Shown here piece after piece: positions 35,087 through 44,978 of a stretch of 64,000 nt of DNA. A program made the position numbers and the translations under genes. The notes below the pieces were generated by a model, which saw only the letters and a list, made by a program, of their open reading frames with translations, had not been told where the DNA came from and ran no database searches. Position 1 is the first letter of the stretch. Each line of letters opens with the position of its first letter. The stretch is taken from NCBI RefSeq assembly GCF_020179755.1, contig NZ_JAIUCY010000001.1:434001-498000 (forward strand), given 5' to 3'. This DNA is from Herbaspirillum sp. alder98 (GTDB lineage: Bacteria > Pseudomonadota > Gammaproteobacteria > Burkholderiales > Burkholderiaceae_D).

Positions 35087-35916
35087 TCGCCACCACCACC
35101 AATCCCTTCGGGCAATCCAGTCGCGCCCTCGAGACCATTGCCGCCTGGGTGCTCGGCCTGTTGTGGCTGCTGCCGCTGCTGTATGCCGTGTGGACCGCGT
35201 TTCATCCGGCCCAGTTTGCCACCCGCTTCAGCCTCGACGCGCCGCTGACGCTGCAGAACTTTGCCAATGCCTGGCAAGCTGCGCCCTTCCCGCGCTACTT
35301 CCTCAATACCTTCCTGCTGGTGACCATGATCCTGGTGGCGCAGATGGTGCTGGCCACGCTGGCCGCCTACGCCTTTGCGCGCTTCACCTTCCGCGGCAGC
35401 AACCTGATGTTCATGCTGGTGCTGCTGCAACTGATGGTGATGCCCGACATCCTGATCGTGGAGAACTACAACACCATGAACCTGCTGGGCCTGCGCGACA
35501 CCATCGTCTCGATCGGCCTGCCCTACTTTGCCTCGGCCTTCGGCATCTTCCTGCTGCGCCAGACCTTCAAGACGGTGCCGCGCGAGCTCGATGAAGCCGC
35601 CACCGTCGAGGGCGCCTCGGCGCTGCAGACGCTGATGCAGGTCTACGTGCCGCTGGCGCGGCCGATCTATATTGCGTTCGGGCTGGTGTCGGTCAGCACC
35701 CACTGGAATAACTTTCTGTGGCCGCTGATCGTGACCAATTCGGTCGAATCGCGTCCGCTGACGGTGGGGCTGCAGGTGTTTTCATCGACCGATCAGGGCG
35801 TCGATTGGTCGATCATCACCGCCGCCACCCTGATGACATCGGCGCCGCTGCTGCTGGCTTTCCTGCTGTTCCAGCGCCAGTTCGTGCAGTCGTTCATGCG
35901 CGCCGGCATTCGTTAG
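35083..35916 (+). CDS. ugpE: ABC importer permease, UgpE-like
   Basis: A 277-residue permease with six spans and the EAA loop DEAATVEGASALQTLMQVYVPLARP at about 170-195. The start at ATG 35083 overlaps the ugpA stop (ATGA); the open frame upstream on the same phase is antisense-like noise within ugpA. Last gene of the six-gene SorC-glpD-ugpCBAE-like operon. Confidence 0.88.
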   Translation: MIATTTNPFGQSSRALETIAAWVLGLLWLLPLLYAVWTAFHPAQFATRFSLDAPLTLQNFANAWQAAPFPRYFLNTFLLVTMILVAQMVLATLAAYAFARFTFRGSNLMFMLVLLQLMVMPDILIVENYNTMNLLGLRDTIVSIGLPYFASAFGIFLLRQTFKTVPRELDEAATVEGASALQTLMQVYVPLARPIYIAFGLVSVSTHWNNFLWPLIVTNSVESRPLTVGLQVFSSTDQGVDWSIITAATLMTSAPLLLAFLLFQRQFVQSFMRAGIR

Positions 35917-36043
35917 GAGCAGGTCAGGAGCAAGTGAGGCGCAAGCCGGTCCAAAAAAACGGGAACTCGACGCTGGCTGTGCGAATCGCACGCTATTAGC
36001 CGGTTGGCGGTATCATCGGCAGAAAAAAAGGACCGAAATACTA

Positions 36044-37753
36044 ATGATCACTCTCCTGCACCTGATGTCAGCGCTAGCCCTGCTGGTCTGGGGTACGCAC
36101 ATCGTGCGCACGGACGTACTGCGAGTCTATGGCGCGCAGCTGCGCCGTATTCTTTCCACCAGCATCACCCGTCGCAGCATGGCCTTTGCCGCCGGGGTCG
36201 GCGTGACCAGCCTGGTCCAGAGCAGCAATGCCACCGCCGTCATCGTCTGCTCGTTCGTGGCCCAGGGGCTGGTGGGCCTGACACCCGCCCTGTCCATCAT
36301 GCTGGGCGCCGATGTCGGCACGGCGCTGATGACCGGCGTGCTCAGCTTCGACCTGTCGTGGCTGTCGCCGCTGCTGATCTTCGGCGGCGTAGTCACTTAC
36401 CTGTCGCGCCGCCACACCGCAGCAGGCCGCCTGGGACGCGCCGTGATCGGCCTCGGGCTGATCCTGCTGGCGCTCGAACTGATCACCGCCGCCACCCAGC
36501 CGATGATGCACGCGGCCGGCATCAAGGTCCTGTTTTCTTCGCTCACCGGCGACGTGCTGCTCGATACCCTGATCGGCGCCGTGTTTGCCATGGTGACCTA
36601 TTCCAGCCTGGCGGCCGTATTGCTGGCCGCGACCCTGACCACCTCCGGCGTGATCTCGCTCAAGGTGGCCCTGTGCCTGGTGATCGGGGCCAACCTGGGC
36701 AGCGGCATCACCGCCCTGCTGTCGGCGGCCAGCCAGAACGTGGCCGGGCGCCGGGTGGCGCTGGGCAGCATGCTGTTTCGCCTGTCCGGCGCCATCGTGG
36801 TGCTGCCCTTCATCAATCACGTCGAGATCATCATTGCGCAAATGACTAACGATCTGCGCATGGGCGTGGTGGCTTTTCATGTCCTGTATAACAGCGTGCG
36901 CTGCGGCTTGCTGCTGCCGCTGGTGGCGCCCATGTCGCGCCTGTGCGTGCGCTTGCTGCCCGACAATGCGCTGGACGACGACGTGATGCGCGCCCGCCAT
37001 CTCGATCCGGCCGCGATGGAAACCCCGACCCTGGCGCTGGCCAACGCCTCGCGCGAAGTGCTGCGCATCGGCGACATGATCGAGAAGATGCTGCACAGTC
37101 TTTTGCCGGTCATTCGTGAAAACGATACCATCCGCGCCGCCCAGATCCGGCGCCTGGACGACGACGTCGACAAGCTCTATACCGAGGTCAAGATGTACCT
37201 GGCGCGGGTCTCGCGCGAAGAACTCAATGCCAAGGAAGTGCGGCGCTGGACCGACATCATCACGCTCACCATCAACCTGGAACAGGCGGGCGACATCATC
37301 GTGCGCATCGTCAAGGGACTGGAGAGCAAGAAGATCGCGCCACAGCGCACCTTCTCGGCGGCCGGCATGCAGGAAGTCTGCGAAATGCATACCCGCCTGA
37401 TGGCCAGCCTGCAGCTGGGATTGTCGGTGTTCCTCGAAGGCGACCTGCGCAGCGCCCAGAAGCTGCTGGCAGAGAAGGAATCGTTTCGCGACCTCGAACG
37501 GGCCTATGCCAAGACCCACCTGATCCGGCTGGCCGGCCAGACCCAGCAGAGCATCGAGACCAGCTCGCTGCACCTGGACCTGATCAGCGACATGAAGCGC
37601 ATGCACTCGCTGTTCTGCTCGACCGCCTATTCGGTGCTGGACGAAGCCGGCCTGCTGCGCAAGAGCCGCATGGGCTCGGTCAGCGAGGACCGCGCGCGCC
37701 AGGCATCGGAAGCCCGCCCGGATCGCTATTCGGATTTCTCGCATCCGCCCTGA
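36044..37753 (+). CDS. Na/Pi cotransporter family protein with C-terminal PhoU-like domain
   Basis: A 569-residue protein. The first ~310 residues are a membrane domain with two inverted QSS/TSS repeats (GVGVTSLVQSSNATAVIVCSFV and AMVTYSSLAAVLLAATL), the hallmark of the sodium-phosphate cotransporter (NptA/YjbB) family. The C-terminal ~220 residues are helical and PhoU-like (EVLRIGDMIEKMLHSLL, DIITLTINLEQAGDIIVRIVKGL). YjbB exports phosphate in E. coli; direction is not known here. It begins with a good aaggac site and stands alone on its strand. Confidence 0.88.
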   Translation: MITLLHLMSALALLVWGTHIVRTDVLRVYGAQLRRILSTSITRRSMAFAAGVGVTSLVQSSNATAVIVCSFVAQGLVGLTPALSIMLGADVGTALMTGVLSFDLSWLSPLLIFGGVVTYLSRRHTAAGRLGRAVIGLGLILLALELITAATQPMMHAAGIKVLFSSLTGDVLLDTLIGAVFAMVTYSSLAAVLLAATLTTSGVISLKVALCLVIGANLGSGITALLSAASQNVAGRRVALGSMLFRLSGAIVVLPFINHVEIIIAQMTNDLRMGVVAFHVLYNSVRCGLLLPLVAPMSRLCVRLLPDNALDDDVMRARHLDPAAMETPTLALANASREVLRIGDMIEKMLHSLLPVIRENDTIRAAQIRRLDDDVDKLYTEVKMYLARVSREELNAKEVRRWTDIITLTINLEQAGDIIVRIVKGLESKKIAPQRTFSAAGMQEVCEMHTRLMASLQLGLSVFLEGDLRSAQKLLAEKESFRDLERAYAKTHLIRLAGQTQQSIETSSLHLDLISDMKRMHSLFCSTAYSVLDEAGLLRKSRMGSVSEDRARQASEARPDRYSDFSHPP

Positions 37754-37786
37754 GACGCTGGTTTTGCTGGTGCGTCCGTGATGCGA

Positions 37787-38314
37787 TCAGTGGCTGCTGA
37801 TGTCCGACACCGAAGTACGCACCACCTGCATGCTGTCGATATCGAAATGCACGTTGAACAGCCGGTCCTCGTGGATGTGGTGATATTTCCAGTCCCACAC
37901 TTCTTCATTCTTGAGACGGAACTGCACCACGCTGCGCGGGCGGCCCAGCATGCGGCGCACCTCGTTACTCGACAGATGCGGCACCACGCGCGAAAAGTTG
38001 TCTTCCGTCAACACCTGGCGATAATCGATCAGGGTGCCCATGCCGTTGATGGCAAACATCCAGGTGCGCACGCCCTCCGGCCCCTTGGGGTATTCGAGGG
38101 TGCGCGCACCGTCGCCGTCATTCCACACGGTATCGGGCGCGCCCATGACGGTGCGCACCTCGGCCTCGGTCGAGATGCCCTTCTGCAATTTGTCCAAGCC
38201 GAACTCCTCAATGGGATTGCCGTTGCTGTCGCAGCCGAACATGGCCAGTGCCGCCACCAGGCTTCCCACGACGCCAGCGCCCCGGCGTATCAGATAAAAG
38301 AAACGCTTATCCAT
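37787..38314 (-). CDS. BamE/OmlA-like outer-membrane lipoprotein with two SmpA repeats
   Basis: A 175-residue protein with a short basic N terminus, a hydrophobic stretch and a lipobox-like MFGC at about residues 26-29, so probably a lipoprotein. Two SmpA/OmlA-type repeats are visible: LDKLQKGISTEAEVRTVMGAPDTVW and SSNEVRRMLGRPRSVVQFRLKNEEVWDWKY. BamE itself has one such unit and helps assemble beta-barrel proteins. Start at ATG 38314 gives the signal; it is divergent from the DUF3460 gene. Confidence 0.78.
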   Translation of the reverse strand: MDKRFFYLIRRGAGVVGSLVAALAMFGCDSNGNPIEEFGLDKLQKGISTEAEVRTVMGAPDTVWNDGDGARTLEYPKGPEGVRTWMFAINGMGTLIDYRQVLTEDNFSRVVPHLSSNEVRRMLGRPRSVVQFRLKNEEVWDWKYHHIHEDRLFNVHFDIDSMQVVRTSVSDISSH

Positions 38315-38385
38315 GACAGTTTGATTGTGCCCCGTGAAGTAGAGGTAAAATGTGCGCCTTCGCATCAACCCTGGCCGAAAATACC

Positions 38386-38589
38386 ATGCTCTTCTCCAAA
38401 AAGACTACCTACGTGTCGGAAATCACCCAGTTCATCGAGGAACTCAAGAGCAAGAACCCGTCGCTGGAAGAGCAACAACGCGCCGGCCGCGCCCTGCTGT
38501 GGGACAAGGAACCGATCGATCTCGACAAATCGGCCCGCGACAAGGCCTCGCGCGTGGAGCAACAGCCTTACGTCTACCAGTCGCACTAA
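38386..38589 (+). CDS. DUF3460 family small protein
   Basis: A 67-residue soluble, charged protein (TYVSEITQFIEELKSKNPSLEEQQRAGRALLWDK) of the DUF3460 family found in betaproteobacteria, commonly beside scpA as here. No function known. I start it at ATG 38386 (MLFSKKTTY); the in-frame ATG at 38350 is longer but less family-like. Its stop is 11 bases before scpA. Confidence 0.85.
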   Translation: MLFSKKTTYVSEITQFIEELKSKNPSLEEQQRAGRALLWDKEPIDLDKSARDKASRVEQQPYVYQSH

Positions 38590-38600
38590 GATTCTGACGC

Positions 38601-39476
38601 ATGACCGATAACACCGGCAGCGATGGCAGCAGTGCCGTCGACGCCCTAGACATCAGCCCTGCAGGCCAGCAAGACACCACGCCCGATGTGATCGACGGCG
38701 TGGCGCGCGCACGCCTGTATGGCGAACCGCTGTTCCAGCTGCCCAACGACCTGTACATCCCGCCGGATGCGCTGGAAGTCTTCCTGGAAGCCTTCCAGGG
38801 GCCACTCGACCTGCTGTTGTACCTGATTCGCAAGCAGAACTTCAATATCCTGGACATCCCGATGGCCCAGGTGACGCTGCAATATCTCGAATACGTGGAG
38901 CAGATCCGCAAGCAGAACCTGGAACTGGCCGCCGAATACCTGCTGATGGCGGCCATGCTGATCGAAATCAAGTCGCGCATGCTGCTGCCGGCCAAGAAGG
39001 CCGACCCCGGCGAAGAGGCCGAAGATCCCCGGGCCGAACTGGTGCGGCGCCTGCTGGAATACGAACAGATCAAACTGGCCGCCATGGAGCTCGACGCCCT
39101 GCCCCAGGTCGGGCGCGACTACGTGCGCACCCAGGTCTATATCGAGCAGACCGTAGTCACCCGCTGGCCGGATGTCGACATGGACGATCTCAAGGCGGCC
39201 TGGGCCGACGTGCTCAAGCGCGCCAAACTGACCGCCCACCACCATATCAGCCGTGAAGAACTGTCGGTGCGCGAGCACATGACGGGCATCCTGCGACGCC
39301 TGCAGTCGGCCCGCTTCGTCGAATTCTCGGACCTGTTCGAGCCGTCGCGCGGCGTGCCGGTGCTGGTGGTCAATTTCATCGCGCTGCTTGAACTGGCCAA
39401 GGAAACCCTGATCGAGATCACCCAGGCCGAAGCCTTCGCGCCGATCTATGTCAGACTTTCGTACTCGCCGAGCTGA
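38601..39476 (+). CDS. scpA: Segregation and condensation protein A
   Basis: A 291-residue kleisin, the bridge of the SMC-ScpAB condensin. The conserved core is LEVFLEAFQGPLDLLLYLIRKQNFNILDIPMAQVTLQYLEYVE (about 56-98), then AAEYLLMAAMLIEIKSRMLLP; the C-terminal winged helix covers the last ~80 residues. It is followed 45 bases later by panC. scpB is not in the window. Confidence 0.95.
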   Translation: MTDNTGSDGSSAVDALDISPAGQQDTTPDVIDGVARARLYGEPLFQLPNDLYIPPDALEVFLEAFQGPLDLLLYLIRKQNFNILDIPMAQVTLQYLEYVEQIRKQNLELAAEYLLMAAMLIEIKSRMLLPAKKADPGEEAEDPRAELVRRLLEYEQIKLAAMELDALPQVGRDYVRTQVYIEQTVVTRWPDVDMDDLKAAWADVLKRAKLTAHHHISREELSVREHMTGILRRLQSARFVEFSDLFEPSRGVPVLVVNFIALLELAKETLIEITQAEAFAPIYVRLSYSPS

Positions 39477-39494
39477 AGCGCCCCTGGCGCTTGA

Positions 39495-40361
<867 letters not shown>

Positions 40362-41240
40362 ATGCCGATGGCGGCAGCGCTGACGCTGGCCCTGGCCGCG
40401 CTGTGCATGACGGCCGGGCCTGCCATGGCGGCCATCACGGTGACCGATGACATGGGCCAGGTGCTGACGTTGCAGCAGCCAGCGCGTCGCATCGTCAGCC
40501 TGGCCCCGCATGTCACCGAGCTGCTGTTTGCCGCCGGCGCCGGCGAGCGCCTGGTCGGCGCCAGCCACTTCAGCGACTATCCCGCCGCAGCCAGCCAGGT
40601 GCCTTCCGTGGGCAGCTATGCCGCACTCGACCTGGAGCGCGTGCTGGCGCTCAAACCCGACCTGATCGTGGCCTGGCATAGCGGCAACAAGGCGACCCAG
40701 CTGGCGCGCCTGCGCAGCGCCGGCATCCCGGTCTTCGAAAGCCAACCGGCCGATTTCGGCATGATCGCCGACTCGCTGGAACGGCTGTCGCAACTGGCTG
40801 GCACCGACGACAGCGGCCGGCGTGCCGCCAACGACTTTCGCGCCCGCTGGCAGGCCTTGCAGCAACGCTATCAGGGACGCCGCCAGGTCAGCGTGTTCTA
40901 CCAGATCTGGAGCCAGCCGCTAATGACCCTCAACGGCCAGCACATGGTGTCGGCGGTGCTGCGCCTGTGCGGCGGCAACAACATCTTCGGTCAATTGCCG
41001 CAACTGGCGCCGACGGTCAGCGTGGAGTCGGTCATTGCCGCCGATCCGCAAGTCATCCTCACCCCTAGCGACGCCCGCGACCAGCCGCTGGAACGCTGGC
41101 GCCAGTACGCGCGGATGCGGGCCGTCAGTACCGGCCAGCTCTATACGGTGAACGCCGACTGGCTCAATCGGGCCGGGCCGCGGGTGCTGCTGGCGGCCGA
41201 AGAGGTGTGCGCAAAACTGGATCTGGCGCGCGGGCACTAA
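40362..41240 (+). CDS. btuF: BtuF-like cobalamin-binding periplasmic protein
   Basis: A 292-residue binding protein with a signal peptide cut after AMA at about residue 22. The sequence RIVSLAPHVTELLFAAGAGERLVGASHFSDYPAA and LERVLALKPDLIVAWHSGN, and the end DWLNRAGPRVLLAAEEVC, follow E. coli BtuF closely. It hands vitamin B12 to BtuCD, whose genes lie convergent on the other strand; the two operons overlap by four bases at their 3' ends. It is the downstream neighbour of panC. Confidence 0.88.
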   Translation: MPMAAALTLALAALCMTAGPAMAAITVTDDMGQVLTLQQPARRIVSLAPHVTELLFAAGAGERLVGASHFSDYPAAASQVPSVGSYAALDLERVLALKPDLIVAWHSGNKATQLARLRSAGIPVFESQPADFGMIADSLERLSQLAGTDDSGRRAANDFRARWQALQQRYQGRRQVSVFYQIWSQPLMTLNGQHMVSAVLRLCGGNNIFGQLPQLAPTVSVESVIAADPQVILTPSDARDQPLERWRQYARMRAVSTGQLYTVNADWLNRAGPRVLLAAEEVCAKLDLARGH

Positions 41241-42037
41241 GCCATCCTGGCGCCTGTCATCGGCGCCGGCACGAAGATGCGCGCGCCCTGGTCTTCCAGC
41301 ACCTGAAAGCGACAGGCGAACGCCTGCTCCAGCCAATCCGTTCGCATGACTTCCAATACCGTACCCGCATGCACTTGCGGCCCCAATAACAGGATATGCG
41401 TGGCAAAGCGCTGCGCCAGATTGAGATCATGGCAACTGGCCACCACCGCCCGGCCCTGCTCCACCGACGCCAACTCGCCAAGCAACTGCATGATCGCCAA
41501 TTGTGCCGAGATGTCCTGGTGAGACGTGGGTTCGTCCAGCAGGAACAGGTCCGGCGCCTGCGTGAGCAAGGTGGCCAAGGCCACGCGCTGGCGTTCGCCG
41601 CCCGACAGCGTCAACAGGTCAGCCGCGGCCATATGCGCCAGTCCGACCTGCTCCAGCGCCTGCAGCGCATGGCGGCGATCTTCGTCGGCGTGGCCCGATT
41701 GACTGCCGCGCGCAAAACGGCCCGCCATGACCGCGTCGATCACCGGCAATGAAAACGCATCGTACTGATGTTGCAGCAGCAGGCCTCGCAACCGCGCCAA
41801 CCGTGTCGGCGAGATCGATGCCAACGGCGCACCGGTCAACCGGATCGTGCCTGGCGCCAACCGCGCCAGGCCCGCCACCGCATGCAGCAGGCTGCTCTTG
41901 CCCGCACCGTTGGGCCCGAGCACGCACCAGAACTGGCCTGCACATACCTGCCAGTCGAGGCCCGACAGCAGCGTGCGGCCCTGCACCTGCAGCGCCAGTT
42001 GCGAGGTCTCCAGCAACACGGTCGATGCGGCGCTCAC
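41237..42037 (-). CDS. btuD: BtuD-like ABC ATPase (cobalamin or siderophore class)
   Basis: A 266-residue ATPase. Walker A LGPNGAGKSS, signature LSGGERQRVAL, Walker B LFLLDEPTSHQD and the H loop ASCHDLNLAQR are all seen. The start is GTG at 42037, overlapping the btuC stop (GTGA); an upstream ATG in frame would put 90 unrelated residues in front. The family serves FecCD-type permeases. The BtuF partner on the opposite strand favours cobalamin. Confidence 0.85.
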   Translation of the reverse strand: MSAASTVLLETSQLALQVQGRTLLSGLDWQVCAGQFWCVLGPNGAGKSSLLHAVAGLARLAPGTIRLTGAPLASISPTRLARLRGLLLQHQYDAFSLPVIDAVMAGRFARGSQSGHADEDRRHALQALEQVGLAHMAAADLLTLSGGERQRVALATLLTQAPDLFLLDEPTSHQDISAQLAIMQLLGELASVEQGRAVVASCHDLNLAQRFATHILLLGPQVHAGTVLEVMRTDWLEQAFACRFQVLEDQGARIFVPAPMTGARMA

Positions 42038-43029
42038 ACCCGGCTCCTGGCCAGCAACCACAAGAACACCGGCACCCCGACCAGCGCCGTGATGACGCCC
42101 ACCGGCAATTGGGTTGGCGCCACCACCGTGCGCGCCGCCAGGTCGGCCAGCGTCAGCGCCGCTCCGCCCAGCAAGGTGGCCGCCGGCAGCAGCCGGCGCT
42201 GGTCGTTGCCGACCAGCAGGCGCACCGCGTGCGGCACCACCAGCCCGACGAACCCGATGGTGCCGGCCATGGCAACGGCGGCGGCGGTGGCGATCGAGGC
42301 GGCGCACAAGGCCATCACGCGCAGGCGCAACACCGGCACCCCGAGCAATTGCGCAAAGCTGTCGCCACGCGCCAGCAGATTCAGCGCCGGGGCCTGTCGC
42401 AGCGCCCAGATCAGGCCCAGCAACAGCACCACGCCGGCCAGCGGCAGCAAGCGCGCATCGTCAAGGTCGCCGATCAGCCAGAACACCATGCCGCGCAACT
42501 GGCTGTCCGGCGCGATCGATAGGGCCAGCGAAATGATGGCGCCGAAACCGGCGGCCAGCATGACCCCGGTCAACAGCAAGCGCTGGCTCGACAGCAGCGG
42601 CGAAATCGCCAGATGGCGCAACGATTGGCGCACCAGGCCAAACAGCAGCAGGATCGCCAGCGCGGCGCCGAGCAAGGCCCCGGGCGCGGTCACCATCTGC
42701 GGCGGCCAGCCCAGATGCAAGGCGGCCAGCATCGCCAGCAAGGCGCCTGCGGCGGAACCGCCCGACAGGCCCAGCACATAAGGATCGGCCAGCGGGTTGC
42801 GCAGCAACACCTGCATCAGCGCCCCGGCCAGCGCCAGCAACGCGCCGACGACAAAGGCGGTGAGCGCACGCGGCACCCGCAACGACAGCAGCAAGGCCAC
42901 CGTGTCCGGTGCCATCGAAGCACGCAGGCAACCGGTGCTGCCGCACAGCGTGGCCGCCGCCAGCGCCAGCACTGCCAGCAGCAGCAACCAGGCAAACAGC
43001 GCCAGACGGGACATCGGTAACAGGGACAT
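42034..43029 (-). CDS. btuC: BtuC-like permease (FecCD family)
   Basis: A 331-residue polytopic permease of the FecCD family, about ten spans. VPRALTAFVVGALLALAGALMQVLLRNPLADPYVLGLSGGSAAGA and VGFVGLVVPHAVRLLVG-like (GFVGLVVPHAVRLL) are the family signatures. I choose ATG 43029; a TTG at 43038 overlapping the receptor stop (TTGA) is also possible and would give coupled synthesis. It stands between the TonB receptor and btuD. Confidence 0.87.
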   Translation of the reverse strand: MSLLPMSRLALFAWLLLLAVLALAAATLCGSTGCLRASMAPDTVALLLSLRVPRALTAFVVGALLALAGALMQVLLRNPLADPYVLGLSGGSAAGALLAMLAALHLGWPPQMVTAPGALLGAALAILLLFGLVRQSLRHLAISPLLSSQRLLLTGVMLAAGFGAIISLALSIAPDSQLRGMVFWLIGDLDDARLLPLAGVVLLLGLIWALRQAPALNLLARGDSFAQLLGVPVLRLRVMALCAASIATAAAVAMAGTIGFVGLVVPHAVRLLVGNDQRRLLPAATLLGGAALTLADLAARTVVAPTQLPVGVITALVGVPVFLWLLARSRV

Positions 43030-43034
43030 GGGGC

Positions 43035-44978
43035 TCAAAAGTCGTGACGAATCGTGAATTTTACCGCCCGCCCGTTTTCAGGATAGAGTCCCGACACCTG
43101 GCCGCCGTCGCAGGCATAGGCTTGCGAATAATAATGGCGCGCGCCCAGGTTGGTGCCGGCCAGGGCCAGCTCCCATGATTGCAGGCGCAGCGCATAGCGG
43201 GCGTCGAGCGTCGTGATGGAGGGCATCTTGCGGCAGGTGTTAATGAAATCGTTGCCCGGTCGCTGGCGATCCACCCAGCGCAATCCGCCATCCACGCCAT
43301 GCCGGCCGGCCCGCCACCGGACCCGGGCCGATAATGCGTTGGCGGGCACCAGCGCCAGCTCGCGCCCGCTGTTGGCGCCGCCGGTCAGGCGTGCGTCGAC
43401 ATGCTGATAGGTAGCGCTGAACGTGGTGCTGCCGCTGGCGCGCCAGCGCCCTTCCAGTTCGATCCCCTGATGGCGGGTGGCGTCCAGGTTGCTGTTGGCG
43501 CCAAAGCCGGCATTGCGTGTCGGGTCATAGACGATTTCATCGTGTACCCGGTGGCGGAACCAGCGCGCCGTCAGCGTGCGCTCGCCGCTGCCGATGGTCG
43601 CGCCCAGCTCCAGGTCGTGCGAACGCTGTGGTTTCAGCACCTGCCCTGCAGGCAGGCTGGTCGCACCGGTCTCGTCGGGCGTGGCCAGCCGGTAACTCTG
43701 GCCGAGCTTGACGAACACCCGCACCGGCGACCAGGGCGCATGACTGGCTTGCAAGTCCCAGGCATTGACCGCGCCGCTGCGATCGAAGCCGCCGGCCGCG
43801 CTGCGCTGGCTGAAGATCTCGCGACGAACGCCTGCGGCGATGCGGGTATTGCCGGCCCATTCCATTTCGTTACGCAGGTAAGCGGCCCTGGATCGCTGCG
43901 CCGCATCGCTGTCGCCATAGCTGGCCGTGACCGCGTTGCTCCACTCGGCGAGGTCGATGCCGGCCACCAGCTGGTTCCTGATGGCGCCGATCTGCGCCAG
44001 GTGACGCAGGCGCGGTGAGAACTGGAGTTGGCGGACGTGGCTTTCCAGGGAAGAGACGCCGAAGCTGCCGCGATAGACGCCACGCGCGATCTTTTCGCGG
44101 TGCGACAGCTCGCCGGCCACTTCGATATCGCCAAAACGACGCTCCATGAAGGCCGTCACCGTATCGTTGTTGATACTGCCATGGCTCCCGGGCTGGCTCG
44201 ACTGGCGCGGATTGGCATTGAACTGCGCCAGCGTCAGTGCACCGGGCAACGCATAGTCGGCGCGCGCCAGGTTCAGGCGCAGGCCGAAGCGCCAATCGGG
44301 TCCGAACCACTGGAGGGCGCTGCTGAAGTTCTGCTGGCTGGACTGGCTGTCATGGCGGTAGCCGGCATCCTGCATGCGGGCATAGTGGGCATCGATGGCC
44401 AGCTTGTCCCAGCCGCGTGCGACGAAAGCGCGTCCGGCACGCCGGCCATCGCTGCCGAGCTCCGCCGACACCGAGGCACGCATCGCATTGGCCTGCGCCC
44501 GGCGCGTGATGATCTGGATGGTGCCGCCGGTGGCGCCGCCGCCATAGAGCACGCTGCTGCCGCCGCGCACGATTTCGATGCGTTCGATGGCCTCGATCGG
44601 AATCGACGACAACAGCGGCGACGACAATTCGTTTTCAGAGATGCGCACGCCATCGAGCAGCACCACCATGTTACGGTCGCCGCCGCCGCCGAAGCCGCGC
44701 AGGTCGAGCGCGAAGTCGCTGGGCCCGGCCAGGCTCTGGCGACCGACGACGCCGCCCAGGCGCCGGATCGCCTCATTGGCATTGTCGATGCCGGCATCGC
44801 GGATCTGTGCGGCGCTGATGAGGGTGGCCGCCACCGGCACGAACGCGGCGTCGTCACCGAAGCGCGAGGCTGACACCGTCACCGGTCGCAGCGAAGACTG
44901 CTCGTCGGCAACCGCTGTGGTCGAGAAAACACTAAATAAAACCACGCCAAGACGGTGCGCACAACGAACAGATATCAT
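43035..44978 (-). CDS. btuB: TonB-dependent outer-membrane receptor, BtuB-like
   Basis: About 647 residues from ATG 44978. A signal peptide (HRLGVVLFSVFSTTAVADEQ) is followed by a TonB-box-like LRPVTVSASR, a plug domain (ANEAIRRLGGVVGRQ, FALDLRGFGGGGDRNMVVLLDGVRI, IERIEIVRGGSSVLYGGGATGGTIQII) and a barrel ending in a terminal aromatic, KFTIRHDF. Gene order receptor-permease-ATPase suits B12 uptake. No cobalamin riboswitch is evident upstream, so regulation differs from the usual. A siderophore or haem ligand is less likely but not excluded. Confidence 0.82.
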   Translation of the reverse strand: MISVRCAHRLGVVLFSVFSTTAVADEQSSLRPVTVSASRFGDDAAFVPVAATLISAAQIRDAGIDNANEAIRRLGGVVGRQSLAGPSDFALDLRGFGGGGDRNMVVLLDGVRISENELSSPLLSSIPIEAIERIEIVRGGSSVLYGGGATGGTIQIITRRAQANAMRASVSAELGSDGRRAGRAFVARGWDKLAIDAHYARMQDAGYRHDSQSSQQNFSSALQWFGPDWRFGLRLNLARADYALPGALTLAQFNANPRQSSQPGSHGSINNDTVTAFMERRFGDIEVAGELSHREKIARGVYRGSFGVSSLESHVRQLQFSPRLRHLAQIGAIRNQLVAGIDLAEWSNAVTASYGDSDAAQRSRAAYLRNEMEWAGNTRIAAGVRREIFSQRSAAGGFDRSGAVNAWDLQASHAPWSPVRVFVKLGQSYRLATPDETGATSLPAGQVLKPQRSHDLELGATIGSGERTLTARWFRHRVHDEIVYDPTRNAGFGANSNLDATRHQGIELEGRWRASGSTTFSATYQHVDARLTGGANSGRELALVPANALSARVRWRAGRHGVDGGLRWVDRQRPGNDFINTCRKMPSITTLDARYALRLQSWELALAGTNLGARHYYSQAYACDGGQVSGLYPENGRAVKFTIRHDF

